NCBI GenBank assembly: GCA_003168375.1
Contig: PMSI01000002.1
Location: forward strand, 310,001-374,000
DNA: 64,000 nucleotides
Reading direction: 5' to 3'
Source: Vulcanimicrobiota bacterium
Lineage (GTDB): Bacteria > Vulcanimicrobiota > Vulcanimicrobiia > Vulcanimicrobiales > Vulcanimicrobiaceae
Positions 33,569 through 40,239 of the stretch are shown one piece after another; the stretch's first letter is position 1, and every line of letters starts with the position of its first letter. The notes beneath the pieces were generated by a model, which searched no databases, had not been told where the DNA came from, and saw only the letters and a list, made by a program, of their open reading frames with translations. Position numbers and translations under genes: made by a program.

Positions 33569-33665
33569 TGCGCATCAATCCCAGGGCGAGTGCCGCCGTG
33601 ATGCAGATCTTTAGCCCGCATTCGCCAGATAACATTGCAAAATTGCTGTAGCACATGCGCGAATT

Positions 33666-33674
33666 TGTTATAAT
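33666..33674 (+). promoter_or_regulatory. Extended -10 promoter of the transposase
   Basis: TGTTATAAT is a perfect extended -10 element (TGnTATAAT), in AT-rich DNA 35 bp before the transposase start. No good -35 hexamer lies at 17 bp, which is usual for extended -10 promoters. It probably drives transposase transcription. Confidence 0.55.
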
Positions 33675-33709
33675 TGACAAGTGATTCACGCCGATGAGTT
33701 GAGGCCACA

Positions 33710-35065
33710 TTGACGAACCCGACGGGTGAAGTGCAAAATGATCTTCTCCGGCTGGATTTCGACCGGCGTGTGATGATTCACTTTCGCGGTTCCGTCGTCA
33801 CCTCGGATGCGGGTCTCCTCGCGTATCGCGAACTCGATGACGCACTGGGCTTGAGTGGTTCGGCAGGCGATCGTCTTGCCGATGCACGCACGGGCAAGAA
33901 CGGTCGTCACGCGCTGGTCGGCATGCTTCGCCAGTCCGTTTTCGGCCGGCTCGCTGGGTATGAAGACGTGAATGATGCCGAACGATTGCGGCACGACCCG
34001 GCGATGCGTTGGATCGTTGGCGGCAAAGCCACGAAGGGTTGCGGCGCATCGCCCAGCCAGATGGGCCGATTCGAGACGAACTGGCTGGCGCGTTCGGAAA
34101 ACCTTGTAACGCTTACCGATCTCTCGGGTATTTGGATCGACCGCGTTGCAGCGCATCGGTCCCGTGAGCGCGTCGTGCTCGACATGGATTCGAGCGTAAG
34201 TCCGACGCACGGCGAACAAGAGAAGAGCGTTTGGAACGGGCATTTCGGGTGCACCTGCTACCACCCGCTCTTTGTATTCAACCAGCATGGCGATCTGGAA
34301 CGATGCGCGCTTCGACCCGGGAACGTCCACAGCGCCGATGGCTGGGAAGACGTCCTCAAGCCGGTCGTCGCACGCTACCAAGGAACTGCCGAGAGTATCG
34401 CCTTTCGCGGCGACGCCGCCTTCGCTCAGCCCAACATGTACGAATTCCTTGAGTCCGCGGGCATCGAGTACGCGATCCGTTTGCCGGCCAATCAGATTCT
34501 CCAAGCGCGGACTACCGATCTTCTCAAACGGCCGGTCGGGCGCCCGCCGCATTACGTCCAGCGCTTCTATCGAAGTTTCCGCTACAAGGCGAAGAGTTGG
34601 TTCCATCCTCGGCGTGTCGTTGCCAAGGTTGAGTGGCATCCAGGCGAATTGTTCCCGCGCGTCGGTTTCATCATCACGAATCTCGCGATATCGGGGAAGC
34701 ACGTGGTCGCGTTTTACAACAAGCGCGGGACGGCGGAGCAGTGGATCAAGGAAGGCAAAGGCGCGATCAAATGGACGCGGCTCTCATGCCGCTCGTTCAA
34801 CGCAAACGCCGTTCGCCTTCAGCTTCACGCGCTGGCGTACAACCTCGGGAACTTCCTGCGGACGCTTGCGACACCAGAAGCGATTGCGAACTGGTCGCTC
34901 ACGAGTCTACGAGAGAAGCTGATCAAGATCGGCGCCAAGGTCGTCAGCCACGGTCGCTACGTCACGTTCCAGATGGCGGAAGTCGCGATCCCACGTACGT
35001 TGTTCGCTGCAATCATGCAGAGAATTGCGGCCTTGCGATCGCCGCCAATGGCAACGGCAGCATGA
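33710..35065 (+). CDS. IS1380 family transposase
   Basis: A 451-residue DDE transposase. LLRLDFDRRVMIHFRGSVVTSDAGLLAYRELDDALGL is the usual IS1380 opening. The catalytic acids are VVLDMDSSV (Asp158 or 160), AFRGDAAFAQ (Asp235) and YNKRGTAEQWIKEGK (Glu343 or 348), separated as in the family. The gene is full length and undamaged, so it may be active. Base composition is lower in GC than the flanks. An extended -10 promoter lies just upstream. It starts near TTG/GTG-like codon at 33710, with possible alternatives a few codons away. Confidence 0.92.
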   Translation: MTNPTGEVQNDLLRLDFDRRVMIHFRGSVVTSDAGLLAYRELDDALGLSGSAGDRLADARTGKNGRHALVGMLRQSVFGRLAGYEDVNDAERLRHDPAMRWIVGGKATKGCGASPSQMGRFETNWLARSENLVTLTDLSGIWIDRVAAHRSRERVVLDMDSSVSPTHGEQEKSVWNGHFGCTCYHPLFVFNQHGDLERCALRPGNVHSADGWEDVLKPVVARYQGTAESIAFRGDAAFAQPNMYEFLESAGIEYAIRLPANQILQARTTDLLKRPVGRPPHYVQRFYRSFRYKAKSWFHPRRVVAKVEWHPGELFPRVGFIITNLAISGKHVVAFYNKRGTAEQWIKEGKGAIKWTRLSCRSFNANAVRLQLHALAYNLGNFLRTLATPEAIANWSLTSLREKLIKIGAKVVSHGRYVTFQMAEVAIPRTLFAAIMQRIAALRSPPMATAA

Positions 35066-35373
35066 ACACCCGCCAAACGACGAGCGGCCGGGACAACGAC
35101 GGGAGATTGGCGCCCTGATGACCGTGCAAGAAGGTCTTTCCGCCGGCGTCCGGGCGCTGCGCACTCGCGTCTGGTCAAAATCGACCGTCCCGCTCGCCAA
35201 GCCGGCCGAAAACGACGGGAGTCGGGCGGCGCCCGCTCGAAAAGGAGAACCATATGGGGAATCCCAGATGAGGAGACTTGACCTCACGATACGCGAAAAA
35301 CGCCGCCACAACAACATCGCCCGCGCGCTTTTTTCACAAGCCTGCTGGAGCAGTTGAAGGTGATTCTGTAGCC
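35066..35373. other. Gap between transposase and sugar genes: short repeats and mini-ORFs
   Basis: 308 bp without a long gene. It holds an 11-bp direct repeat AACGACGGGAG (35095-35105 and 35211-35221). Further on AAAGGAG (35241-35247) sits 6 bp before an ATG (35254) that opens a 5-codon frame, MGNPR, ending at TGA 35271. That stop overlaps a second ATG (35268) of a 29-codon frame (MRRLDLTIREKRRHNN...) ending at 35357. The strong ribosome-binding site and ATGA overlap resemble a leader or the remnant of a broken gene. The dehydrogenase start follows 17 bp later. Confidence 0.4.
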
Positions 35374-36627
35374 ATGGCTATCGCGCATCAGTCCTTACAC
35401 AACGGAAAATCAGCAAACGGAATGGCAACGACCCCGGACCACTTCGACGTTGTTGTGGTCGGCGGTTTTGGGCACGTTGGTCTACCGCTTGCCGTATCGC
35501 TTGCAGGGCGCGGCAGACAGGTTTGCGCCTTAGACGTCAATGCCGAAGTCGGTAAGACGATTCTGCAGGGGAAAGTCCCTTTCAAGGAAGAGGGCTGCGA
35601 GCCCGTGCTCCGAGCCGCGTTAGCGGCAGGCACGTTTCACACGAGTTTAGATATCGCGACTGTTGGGAGAGCCGACGTTGTCATCATCGTCATCGGTACC
35701 CCTGTCGATCGTCATCTGAACCCGGAGTTCGAACAAGTCTGGGGATTGCTTACATCCCTGGCCCCATATTTGGTGGATGGCCAGCTTCTCGTTCTGCGCA
35801 GCACCGTATATCCGGGCACGACGGAACGCCTGCAGAGAGAACTTAACACCCTTGGCAAGAAGGTCGACGTTGCCTTTTGCCCCGAGCGAATTGCCGAGGG
35901 AAAGGCCATGGAAGAACTCGTGACCTTGCCGCAGCTCATCGGGTCAGAGAAACCCGAAGTGCTGGCACGGTGTCGCGAACTGTTCGCACCACTTTCGACC
36001 GATGTTGTCGAGCTCTCGCCTCTAGAAGCTGAACTTGCAAAGCTGTTCACTAACACCTGGCGCTACACGCTGTTTGCGGCGGCAAATCAGTTCTATATGC
36101 TCGCCAATGACCACGGCGCGGATTTCTATCGCATACATCATGCGATGACGCACAATTATCCACGAGCGGCGGCGATGCCGCAGGCAGGCTTCGCTGCGGG
36201 GCCGTGTTTGTTCAAGGACGCGATGCAACTCGCGGCCTTCAACAACAATCGTTTTTACCTCGGCCACGCGGCTATGCTGGTTAACGAAGGTTTGCCGAAC
36301 TATTTAATAGGCCGTCTCAAGCTTCGCTACGACCTATCCACCATGACCATCGGCGTACTCGGTATGGCATTTAAAGCGAATAGTGATGACAAGCGCGAGT
36401 CGCTTTCGTATAAGTTGCGCAAGATTCTGGCCTTCGAGTGCGGAGCGGTGATCTGTTCGGATGCTTACATCGCCGAGCCCGATTTCGTCAGCGCGGAAGA
36501 ACTCATCCAGCGCTGCGACGTTATCGTACTTGGTACCCCGCACGCCGAATATCGTAACCTCAAGATTCCCGATTCAAAGATCGTCGTTGATATCTGGAAT
36601 CTGTGGGGCGACGGATGCTTCCTCTGA
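35374..36627 (+). CDS. UDP-glucose/UDP-ManNAc dehydrogenase family protein
   Basis: A 417-residue nucleotide-sugar dehydrogenase. N-terminal Rossmann: FDVVVVGGFGHVGLPLAVSLAGRG (GxGxxG). VLRSTVYPGTTERL and FCPERIAEGKAMEEL precede the central domain, where LFTNTWRYTLFAAANQFYMLAN and the catalytic Cys motif AAGPCLFKDAMQLA lie. The C-terminal NAD-like domain starts IGVLGMAFKANSDDKRESLSYKLRKIL. The enzyme oxidises the C6-OH of a UDP-hexose to a carboxylate in two steps. A second in-frame ATG (35422) closer to the domain is possible. It is in a low-GC polysaccharide cluster with a GT2 and an epimerase; its stop overlaps the next gene. Confidence 0.9.
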   Translation: MAIAHQSLHNGKSANGMATTPDHFDVVVVGGFGHVGLPLAVSLAGRGRQVCALDVNAEVGKTILQGKVPFKEEGCEPVLRAALAAGTFHTSLDIATVGRADVVIIVIGTPVDRHLNPEFEQVWGLLTSLAPYLVDGQLLVLRSTVYPGTTERLQRELNTLGKKVDVAFCPERIAEGKAMEELVTLPQLIGSEKPEVLARCRELFAPLSTDVVELSPLEAELAKLFTNTWRYTLFAAANQFYMLANDHGADFYRIHHAMTHNYPRAAAMPQAGFAAGPCLFKDAMQLAAFNNNRFYLGHAAMLVNEGLPNYLIGRLKLRYDLSTMTIGVLGMAFKANSDDKRESLSYKLRKILAFECGAVICSDAYIAEPDFVSAEELIQRCDVIVLGTPHAEYRNLKIPDSKIVVDIWNLWGDGCFL

Positions 36628-37376
36628 GCGAGGATATACTCGCATTCGTCTGTCCCGTCTATAACGAAGCCGATAACATTGGCCGTCAGCTGAACGAACT
36701 CGCAGCTAAGGTCAAAGTTCCCGCGGAACTTATAATCGTGTACGATTTCGATGAAGACAACACTTTGCCGGTCGTCCGCGAACAGATTTCGAGTTTCCCG
36801 TTCCCCATTCGCCTCATCCGCAACGCATACGGCCGCGGCGCAATGAATGCGGTTAAAACCGGTCTGCAGACATGCACGAACCGGACTGCCGTCTGCGTAA
36901 TCATGGCCGATCTTTCCGACGATATCTCCGTTGTGAATCGCATGTACGAGTTGATTCGAGACGGCACGTACGATGTAGTTAATGGCTCACGCTATATGCG
37001 AGGCGGCAAACAAATCGGTGGCCCACCGTTCAAAGCGTTTCTCTCGCGAACTGCGGGTCTTTCTCTTCATTATCTTGCGGGGATGCCGACACACGATGCA
37101 ACCAACAACTTCAAGATGTATCGCGGTTCGTTTCTTTCCGCAATCGAAATTGAATCGAAGGGTGGCTTCGAGATCGGCCTCGAACTTGTCGGGAAAGCGT
37201 ACGTTGGCGGTTATAGCATCGGCGAAGTTCCATCTGTCTGGACCGACCGTGTGGCGGGCGAATCGCGCTTTGACCTCATAAAATGGTTGCCGCAGTACCT
37301 CAAGTGGTACTGGTACGCATTTCGCGGCTGGCGCAAACCGAAACTTACTGACAAACGCCTTAGGAGCGGCTCTTGA
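36615..37376 (+). CDS. GT2 family glycosyltransferase (dolichol-phosphate mannosyltransferase-like)
   Basis: A 253-residue soluble glycosyltransferase with a GT-A fold. ILAFVCPVYNEADNIGRQLNEL begins the domain; IIVYDFDEDNTLPVVRE and VIMADLSDDISVVNRM hold the acidic metal/sugar-nucleotide motifs, and GSRYMRGGKQIGGP with DATNNFKMYRGSFLS follow. This is the pattern of polyprenyl-phosphate hexosyltransferases (DPM1/GtrB-like) but without C-terminal membrane spans. The ATG at 36615 is used; GTG at 36603 is an alternative. It overlaps the dehydrogenase by 13 bp and the following epimerase by TTGA. Confidence 0.88.
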   Translation: MLPLSEDILAFVCPVYNEADNIGRQLNELAAKVKVPAELIIVYDFDEDNTLPVVREQISSFPFPIRLIRNAYGRGAMNAVKTGLQTCTNRTAVCVIMADLSDDISVVNRMYELIRDGTYDVVNGSRYMRGGKQIGGPPFKAFLSRTAGLSLHYLAGMPTHDATNNFKMYRGSFLSAIEIESKGGFEIGLELVGKAYVGGYSIGEVPSVWTDRVAGESRFDLIKWLPQYLKWYWYAFRGWRKPKLTDKRLRSGS

Positions 37377-38380
37377 AGAAAGTCCTCTGCTTGGGAGGCG
37401 CGGGATTCATCGGATCATACGTGACTCGTGAACTCTTGAATGCCGGCTATCATGTGACCGTAATCGATAGCTTTTCCAAATACGGATATTTGGAGCACGA
37501 CTTTTATAGTCATCCAAATTTCAAGCTCCAGATTAAAGACGTCCGCATCATGTATCCGAGCGAGTTCAAAGGATTCGATATTATCCTGTGTCTGGCAGCG
37601 TTGATTGGTGGGATAAAGTATTTCCATCAGATCCCTTATCGGATCGCTCGTGACAACACCGAACTGCTTGCTCACGCGATCGATTCGACCCTCGCGGCGG
37701 CGCCTGAGGCCCTATTCGTTTACTTCTCATCCTCAATGGTTTATGAGAAGATGACGCGCCCGGTCTTCGAGGAAGACGCGCTTACGCAGCCCGTCCCGGT
37801 GACGAATTACGGAATGCAGAAGCTCTTTGGTGAATTCATGACGCGAGGCGCGCACCAGGAATTCGGGCTCAACTACCTAATCGTGCGGCCGTTCAATGCA
37901 GTCGGGAGCGGTGAACTTCCCGATTTCAAAGCGGATGGTAGCGTTGATTTTGGTATGTCGCATGTAATTCCCGATTTCGTCTACAAGGCAATGGTCAAGC
38001 AGACGCCCTTCGAAATCTTCGGTGACGGCCAGCAAGTCCGAACGTTTACACACGCAAAAGATATCTCAGAAGCTCTCCTGAGGCTCTTTGATTCAAGCGC
38101 TAGGAATGATGATTTCAATATCTGCGGTAACAGCACGGAAAATGTCGCCGATCTTGCGCACAAAATTTGGGCGCATGTGAACCCCGGTCAGACGTTTCCG
38201 GCCGTACAGCAGATGCCGGTTCCTCCGGCTGACGTGCGTTTCCGAATTGGTGTCTCAGACAAGCTAAAGAGAGCCATCGGCTGGGAGTCCAAATACGGAA
38301 TCGATTACATCATTGAGGACACCGCGCAATTTGTTGCCGCGTCGATGAAAACGCGGCCGCACGTCCTGACCAAAGTATGA
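37373..38380 (+). CDS. NAD-dependent nucleotide-sugar epimerase/dehydratase
   Basis: A 335-residue extended short-chain dehydrogenase. VLCLGGAGFIGSYVTRELLNAGYHVTVIDSF is the NAD-binding GxxGxxG segment. The catalytic set is FSSSMVYE plus the YxxxK pair in NYGMQKLFGEF, and VRPFNAVGSGE and GDGQQVRTFTHAKDISEALLRLF are conserved family blocks. It likely epimerises or dehydrates a UDP- or dTDP-sugar used by the cluster. The start is TTG at 37373, with TAGGAG upstream, overlapping the glycosyltransferase TGA. Its own stop overlaps the next start (ATGA), so all four genes are coupled. Confidence 0.88.
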   Translation: MKKVLCLGGAGFIGSYVTRELLNAGYHVTVIDSFSKYGYLEHDFYSHPNFKLQIKDVRIMYPSEFKGFDIILCLAALIGGIKYFHQIPYRIARDNTELLAHAIDSTLAAAPEALFVYFSSSMVYEKMTRPVFEEDALTQPVPVTNYGMQKLFGEFMTRGAHQEFGLNYLIVRPFNAVGSGELPDFKADGSVDFGMSHVIPDFVYKAMVKQTPFEIFGDGQQVRTFTHAKDISEALLRLFDSSARNDDFNICGNSTENVADLAHKIWAHVNPGQTFPAVQQMPVPPADVRFRIGVSDKLKRAIGWESKYGIDYIIEDTAQFVAASMKTRPHVLTKV

Positions 38381-38622
38381 AGGAACTCGTAGCGAGGATC
38401 TATGCGCACGGTCGAGGGCTTCGCTTCGAGAAGTATAGTAATGCCATTTTGGCGATCGCAGCGATTGGTGTCGCCGTGGTTACATTCATTCGAGTCTTTC
38501 AGATGGCAGTCGACGTACCGATCTGGGACGAGTGGGAATGGAGCCGTACGATTCTCGCCTACCGCGGGGGCACATTAGCCTTCCCACTCTTGTGGGCGCA
38601 ACATAACGAACATCGCACTTAG
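38377..38622 (+). pseudogene. Truncated polytopic glycosyltransferase (N-terminal fragment)
   Basis: An 81-residue fragment. One membrane span (AILAIAAIGVAVVTFIRVFQ) is followed by VPIWDEWEWSRTILAYRGGTLAFPLLWAQHNEHR. The WDEW and AQHNEHR motifs are typical of the first periplasmic loop of large (usually 500 residues or more) GT-C-like membrane glycosyltransferases. The reading frame then stops at ACT TAG, which is exactly the right copy of the flanking repeat ACTTAG. The remaining ~85 percent of the protein is absent from the window. It overlaps the epimerase stop by ATGA. It was presumably functional in its original location. Confidence 0.8.
38617..38622. repeat. ACTTAG, right flanking direct repeat of mobile unit
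   Basis: Identical to 33563-33568. It contains the truncated gene's TAG stop and, on the other strand, the first bases of phhB's TAA stop. The host-side sequence resumes here. Confidence 0.4.
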
Positions 38623-38864
38623 AGCACGTCGATCGCGCGGGCGAGCGCGGCGTCGCGCTCGGTGATCGCGCCGACGTCGTGCGACCAGGTCCGGATCGTC
38701 ACTTCCTTCCACGACACGGCGATGTCGGGATGATGGTCGAGCTGGTTCGCGACCGTCGCGACCGCGTTGACGAACGCGATCGCGCCGTTGAAGCTGCCGC
38801 GGTCGAACGTCTTTGCGAGCGCCTGTCCGTCGTCGGTCCACCCGGGCGGCACGTCGATCGCCAT
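38619..38864 (-). CDS. phhB: Pterin-4a-carbinolamine dehydratase
   Basis: An 81-residue protein with the DCoH/PhhB pattern: PPGWTDDGQALAKTFDRGSFNGAIAFVNAVATVANQLDHHPDIAVSWKEVTIRTWSHDVGAITERDAALARAIDVL. The two His of HHPD and the later SHD His are the active-site residues. The enzyme dehydrates 4a-hydroxy-tetrahydropterin to regenerate the pterin cofactor. It is slightly shorter at the N-terminus than the usual ~95-residue proteins. The ATG overlaps hemL's TGA. Its TAA lies within the right end of the mobile-unit repeat, so the insertion left the gene intact by only a codon. Confidence 0.88.
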   Translation of the reverse strand: MAIDVPPGWTDDGQALAKTFDRGSFNGAIAFVNAVATVANQLDHHPDIAVSWKEVTIRTWSHDVGAITERDAALARAIDVL

Positions 38865-40153
38865 CAGACCACTCCTTGCGCGCGCAGCTCGCGCAGCGAT
38901 TCGTCGATCGCTTGCGCCGTGAACGCGACGTCCTCGTCGCCGTGCGCGGTCGAGAGGAACATCACCTCGTTGTGCGAGGGCGGGAGCAGCACGCCGCGCG
39001 CCCGCATCGCATGGTAGAACGCCGCGTAGGCAGCCTGATCGACGAGCCGCTGGTCATCGTACGAACGCGTCGGCGGGCCGGGCCGGAACTTGAAGTCCAC
39101 GATCGACTCCAGCTGCACGACGGTGTAGCCGAGATCGAGCGCGCGCAGCGTCGCGCGAATGGCGTCGGCGAGCGAGCGCGCGCGACGCTCCATCGATGCG
39201 TACAGCGAGGGGTCGCCCTCGAGATGGTCGAGCACGCGCAGTCCCATCGCGACCGCGAACGGCATACCGGCATGGGTCCCGCCGGTGAAGCACGGACCCT
39301 CGGGCGCGAGCATCGCCATCACGTCGGCACGTCCCCCGAATGCGGCGAGCGGGAAACCGCCGCCCATGACCTTGCCGATCGCGGTCAGGTCGGGGATGAC
39401 GCCGGCGCGCTCTTGCGCTCCACCGAGGCCGAGCCGAAGCCAGGTGATCACCTCGTCGAAGAGCAGCAGCGCGCCGCAACGGCCGGCACGCTCGCGCAGA
39501 CCCTCCAGAAAGCCCGGGACGGTCTCGACGAGCCCCATGTTCCCGCAGATCGGTTCGACCACGATCGCCGCGAGCCGCCCGCCGATGCGATCGAGATGCC
39601 GATCGACGTCGCCGAGATCGTTGTAGCGCGCGACGGCGAGATCGGCGACGACCGCGCGCGGGATCCCCGAACGGTCGGCATGCGGTGTCTCGGCCGACGC
39701 ACCGGCGTCCTGGAGCGCGAGATCGAAGTGGCCGTGGTAGTTGCCCGAGAACTTCAGGATGACGTCGCGTCCGGTGTACGCGCGCGCGAGGCGCACCGCG
39801 CTCTGCACGGCCTCGCTCCCCGTCGTCGCGAAGCGCAGCCTCTCCATCGACGGAAGGTGCGTGCGGATGCGCTCGGCCAAGGCGAGTTCGTCCGGCGTCG
39901 TCGACCCGTAGACGACGCCGCGCGCGGCGAGCGCGTCGAGGTCGCGCGCGAACGTCGGAGTGTGCCCGAACAGCAGCGGTCCGTACGCCATCACGAAATC
40001 GATGTAGCGCCGCCCGGCGGGGTCGAACGCGTACGGTCCCTCGGCGCGCATGCAGACGAACGGTTCCCCGCCGACGCGGCGTCCGGCGCGGACCGGCGAG
40101 CTGACGCCGCCGGCGAGAACGTCGTCGAGTCGGGTCGGTGGAATGTCGAGAAT
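38864..40153 (-). CDS. hemL: Glutamate-1-semialdehyde 2,1-aminomutase
   Basis: A PLP enzyme converting glutamate-1-semialdehyde to 5-aminolevulinate for tetrapyrrole synthesis. Landmarks: LAGGVSSPVRAG, the GSA-specific FATTGSEAVQSAVRLARAYTGRDVILKFSGNYHGHFD, VVEPICGN, and the PLP lysine in LTAIGKVMGGGFPLAAFGG, then CFTGGTHAGMPFAVAMG. No ATG or GTG lies at the expected N-terminus. AAGGAG (40167-40162) is 8 bp before an ATT (40153-40151); starting there gives 429 residues, the normal size. Longer starts (40252, 40207) run through the dispersed repeat and would add HPEPVEG. I therefore choose the ATT start. The stop overlaps phhB's ATG. Confidence 0.85.
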   Translation of the reverse strand: MLDIPPTRLDDVLAGGVSSPVRAGRRVGGEPFVCMRAEGPYAFDPAGRRYIDFVMAYGPLLFGHTPTFARDLDALAARGVVYGSTTPDELALAERIRTHLPSMERLRFATTGSEAVQSAVRLARAYTGRDVILKFSGNYHGHFDLALQDAGASAETPHADRSGIPRAVVADLAVARYNDLGDVDRHLDRIGGRLAAIVVEPICGNMGLVETVPGFLEGLRERAGRCGALLLFDEVITWLRLGLGGAQERAGVIPDLTAIGKVMGGGFPLAAFGGRADVMAMLAPEGPCFTGGTHAGMPFAVAMGLRVLDHLEGDPSLYASMERRARSLADAIRATLRALDLGYTVVQLESIVDFKFRPGPPTRSYDDQRLVDQAAYAAFYHAMRARGVLLPPSHNEVMFLSTAHGDEDVAFTAQAIDESLRELRAQGVV

Positions 40154-40175
40154 GATGGCAGCTCCTTGCTGGTAG

Positions 40176-40196
40176 CCTTCGACGGGCTCAGGATGA
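40176..40196. repeat. Dispersed intergenic repeat, copy 2
   Basis: CCTTCGACGGGCTCAGGATG(A), one base different from the copy at 2697-2717. It lies between hemL and the divergent MetE-like gene; its minus-strand reading gives HPEPVEG in the over-extended hemL frame. Confidence 0.75.
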
Positions 40197-40239
40197 CATC
40201 CGGGCATGGGTGGCCGAGGTCGCCCAAGAACCCAGCCGC

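Larger units (their letters stand above)
33569..35128 (+). mobile_element. IS1380-family insertion sequence (proposed ends)
   Basis: An insertion sequence of about 1.56 kb carrying one transposase gene. The proposed left end starts TGCGCATCAATCCCAGGGCG. The proposed right end, read inward on the minus strand from 35128, is TGCACGGTCATCAGGGCG. They share TGC at the tip, a TCA/ATC core and CAGGGCG, but with gaps, so the inverted repeats are weak. Length agrees with the family's 1.5-1.8 kb. The transposase identity is firm; the exact ends are not. Confidence 0.4.
33569..38616. mobile_element. Candidate ISEcp1-like transposition unit with polysaccharide genes
   Basis: A ~5-kb lower-GC block with the IS1380-family transposase at its left and four sugar-metabolism genes to the right. 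Direct repeats ACTTAG flank it. The last gene is truncated exactly at the junction, so that its stop codon (TAG) comes from the right repeat. IS1380 members such as ISEcp1 are known to move adjacent DNA by using a poor right end. Removing the block would join the M28/microORF region to the end of phhB with a normal intergenic gap. The interpretation is inferred, with the repeat match being short. Confidence 0.5.

Noticed and set aside
34272-34922. Second ORF within the IS
   Set aside because: Out-of-frame reading of the transposase gene with no similarity; it lacks a ribosome-binding site.
35158-35165. TGCGCACT as the inverted right end of the IS
   Set aside because: An 8-bp match within the search space is expected by chance about once, and its position does not fit CAGGGCG spacing.
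33577-35266. AATCCCAG direct repeat around the transposase as a target duplication
   Set aside because: One copy lies inside the proposed IS left end; likely coincidence.
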